Shown here: positions 32,498-33,377 of the stretch, one piece after another
How positions within the stretch are numbered: the stretch's first letter is position 1
Layout of the letters: the number at the start of each line of letters is the position of its first letter
Assembly (NCBI GenBank): GCA_024226335.1
Contig: JAAELY010000518.1
Span: 1-33,377, forward strand
Length of the DNA stretch: 33,377 nucleotides
From: a bacterium
GTDB lineage: Bacteria; Myxococcota_A; UBA9160; SZUA-336
Reading direction: 5' to 3'
The notes under the pieces: model-generated
What the model saw: the letters and a program-made list of their open reading frames with translations, nothing else
What the model was told of the DNA's origin: nothing
Database searches by the model: none
Made by a program: the position numbers and the translations under genes

Positions 32498-32964
32498 GCG
32501 CCCCCATCATCGCCGACTATCGCGAACTGGCGCGCGAACTGAAATCCGAACGGGACGCGCAACGCAGCATCGCACTCGCCAACGGCTGTTTCGATCTGCT
32601 GCACGTCGGGCACGTGCGCCTGCTAGCCGCCGCCCGTCGCGAAGCCGATGTGCTGGTCGTCGCCCTGAACAGCGATGAAAGCGCTCGCGCGCTCAAGGGG
32701 CCGAACCGGCCCGCAGTCCCCCTGATCGAACGCATGGAACTGGTTGCAGCTCTGGCCGATGTCGACTACGTGACGAGCTTCGGCGAACCCACGGCCGACG
32801 CGATCATTCGCGCGCTGCAACCGAACGTGCTGATCAAGGGAACCGACCGCACACCCGACGAGGTTCCGGAGCGGGAAACCCTGCGCGAGATCGGTGCCCG
32901 CGTCGCGATCTGCGGCGATCCCAAGACACATTCTTCCAGCGAATTGGTCGACAAGCGTCCGTGA
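32494..32964 (+). CDS. rfaE2: D-glycero-beta-D-manno-heptose 1-phosphate adenylyltransferase (RfaE domain II)
   Basis: A 156-residue cytidylyltransferase-fold enzyme making ADP-heptose from heptose 1-phosphate and ATP. It has NGCFDLLHVGHVRLL (nucleotide-binding HxGH), LNSDESARALKG, PLIERMELVAAL and KGTDRTPDEVPE, all typical of the C-terminal half of HldE. The kinase half is not attached, so a separate RfaE domain I should be encoded elsewhere. GTG 32494 overlaps the waaF stop, pairing donor synthesis with its transferase. Confidence 0.92.
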   Translation: MSAPIIADYRELARELKSERDAQRSIALANGCFDLLHVGHVRLLAAARREADVLVVALNSDESARALKGPNRPAVPLIERMELVAALADVDYVTSFGEPTADAIIRALQPNVLIKGTDRTPDEVPERETLREIGARVAICGDPKTHSSSELVDKRP

Positions 32965-32965
32965 G

Positions 32966-33377
32966 TCAAGCGCCTGCGTCGATCTGCTCCCGGTAGGCCG
33001 AAGTCAGCGCCGAGAGCATTTCGAGTCGCGCGGCCAGTGGCGCCGGGTCTGGAGGCTCGGCACCGGCGAGCACGCGGGTCAGAGTCGAGACGAAGTCCTC
33101 CAGGCGCGCCGTCAGCGGATCCGGGAGCGGTACGCTGCGCCCTCCGTCGCGGAACTCCATTCTGTAGTCGGGCATCAGGATCGAGCGCTTGGCACGTCGG
33201 CCATCGATTTCAATTGCGGCCGGGCGCGGTGCTCGAGCGCCCTCGATCAACTCGATCCGGCAGCGCACTCGCGACTTCTCCGTCACGTAGTCAAAGCGCA
33301 GGTCGAGCCCGGGAGAATCCACACGGCGAGTTCGCAGCTGTACATCTTCCAACCCGGACTTTTCGCCACCCACCAGC
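32966..33377 (-). CDS. C-terminal part of a gene running off the window (possibly Gfo/Idh/MocA-like)
   Basis: About 137 codons are visible; the frame is open through the right edge, so the start is outside. Strand-rich text (LDLRFDYVTEKSRVRCRIEL, RRAKRSILMPDYRMEF) is followed by a C-terminal helix (LAARLEMLSALTSAYREQI), an arrangement seen at the end of Gfo/Idh/MocA oxidoreductases. The N-terminal NAD-binding part that would prove this is missing. Its stop lies 1 bp from the stop of the convergent rfaE2 gene. Confidence 0.6.
   Translation of the reverse strand, partial: LVGGEKSGLEDVQLRTRRVDSPGLDLRFDYVTEKSRVRCRIELIEGARAPRPAAIEIDGRRAKRSILMPDYRMEFRDGGRSVPLPDPLTARLEDFVSTLTRVLAGAEPPDPAPLAARLEMLSALTSAYREQIDAGA

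Noticed and set aside
1-33377. CRISPR array, insertion sequence or prophage
   Set aside because: No regularly spaced repeats, transposase, integrase or phage structural genes were found on reading both strands.

Overview
The window is clearly GC-rich and gene-dense, with frequent 4-bp stop/start overlaps (ATGA/GTGA). It carries Gram-negative envelope genes: LPS heptose metabolism, a lipoprotein and a MacAB-like exporter. PilZ proteins, an ECF sigma/anti-sigma pair, a likely PPi-dependent phosphofructokinase and a bacterial SUI1/YciH protein are also present. This fits a free-living, probably uncultured Gram-negative of the broad 'deltaproteobacterial' type (Myxococcota, Desulfobacterota or Binatota-like). 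That placement is an inference from gene content; no 16S gene or other phylogenetic marker was tested.

Layout. 1-265: no gene seen. 266-7901: a small zinc-ribbon protein; a three-gene minus-strand operon (phosphofructokinase, lipoprotein, LOG-family nucleotide hydrolase); a divergent ECF sigma/anti-sigma pair; a MerA-like flavin disulfide oxidoreductase; two secreted proteins; a PilZ protein. 7998-8074: tRNA-Arg(CCT) with encoded CCA. 8295-11852: a minus-strand operon with its own promoter and candidate operator, encoding a TetR regulator, an SCP2-like protein and two paralogous ferritin-like proteins. 11969-16584: two overlapping polytopic membrane proteins (spermidine-synthase-like fusion; TMTC/PMT-like with TPRs). 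16623-21018: an ABC exporter operon (adaptor, ATPase, two different permeases). 21188-24449: hydrolase, tRNA-dihydrouridine synthase, YciH, D-2-hydroxyacid dehydrogenase. 24460-28716: zinc alcohol dehydrogenase, nitroreductase, gamma carbonic anhydrase overlapping an STT3-like membrane protein. 28825-30022: a second PilZ protein, a decayed DUF1214-like gene and a VOC protein. 30133-32964: radical SAM protein, heptosyltransferase and heptose-1-phosphate adenylyltransferase. 32966-end: a partial gene.

The most interesting locus is the diiron operon at 8372-11809. The upstream ferritin-like protein keeps a complete set of diiron-carboxylate ligands. Its downstream tandem paralogue has lost every one of them (Glu to Ala, Ala, Cys or Val; His to Leu or Ser) while keeping the fold-defining segments. 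This recalls the catalytic alpha and metal-free beta subunits of bacterial multicomponent monooxygenases. An SCP2-like lipid-binding candidate and a TetR repressor precede them, and a good sigma70-type promoter is overlapped by a palindrome. I infer an inducible oxidation system for a hydrophobic substrate; the substrate and redox partner are not visible in the window.

No CRISPR array, insertion sequence, integrase or prophage gene was seen.
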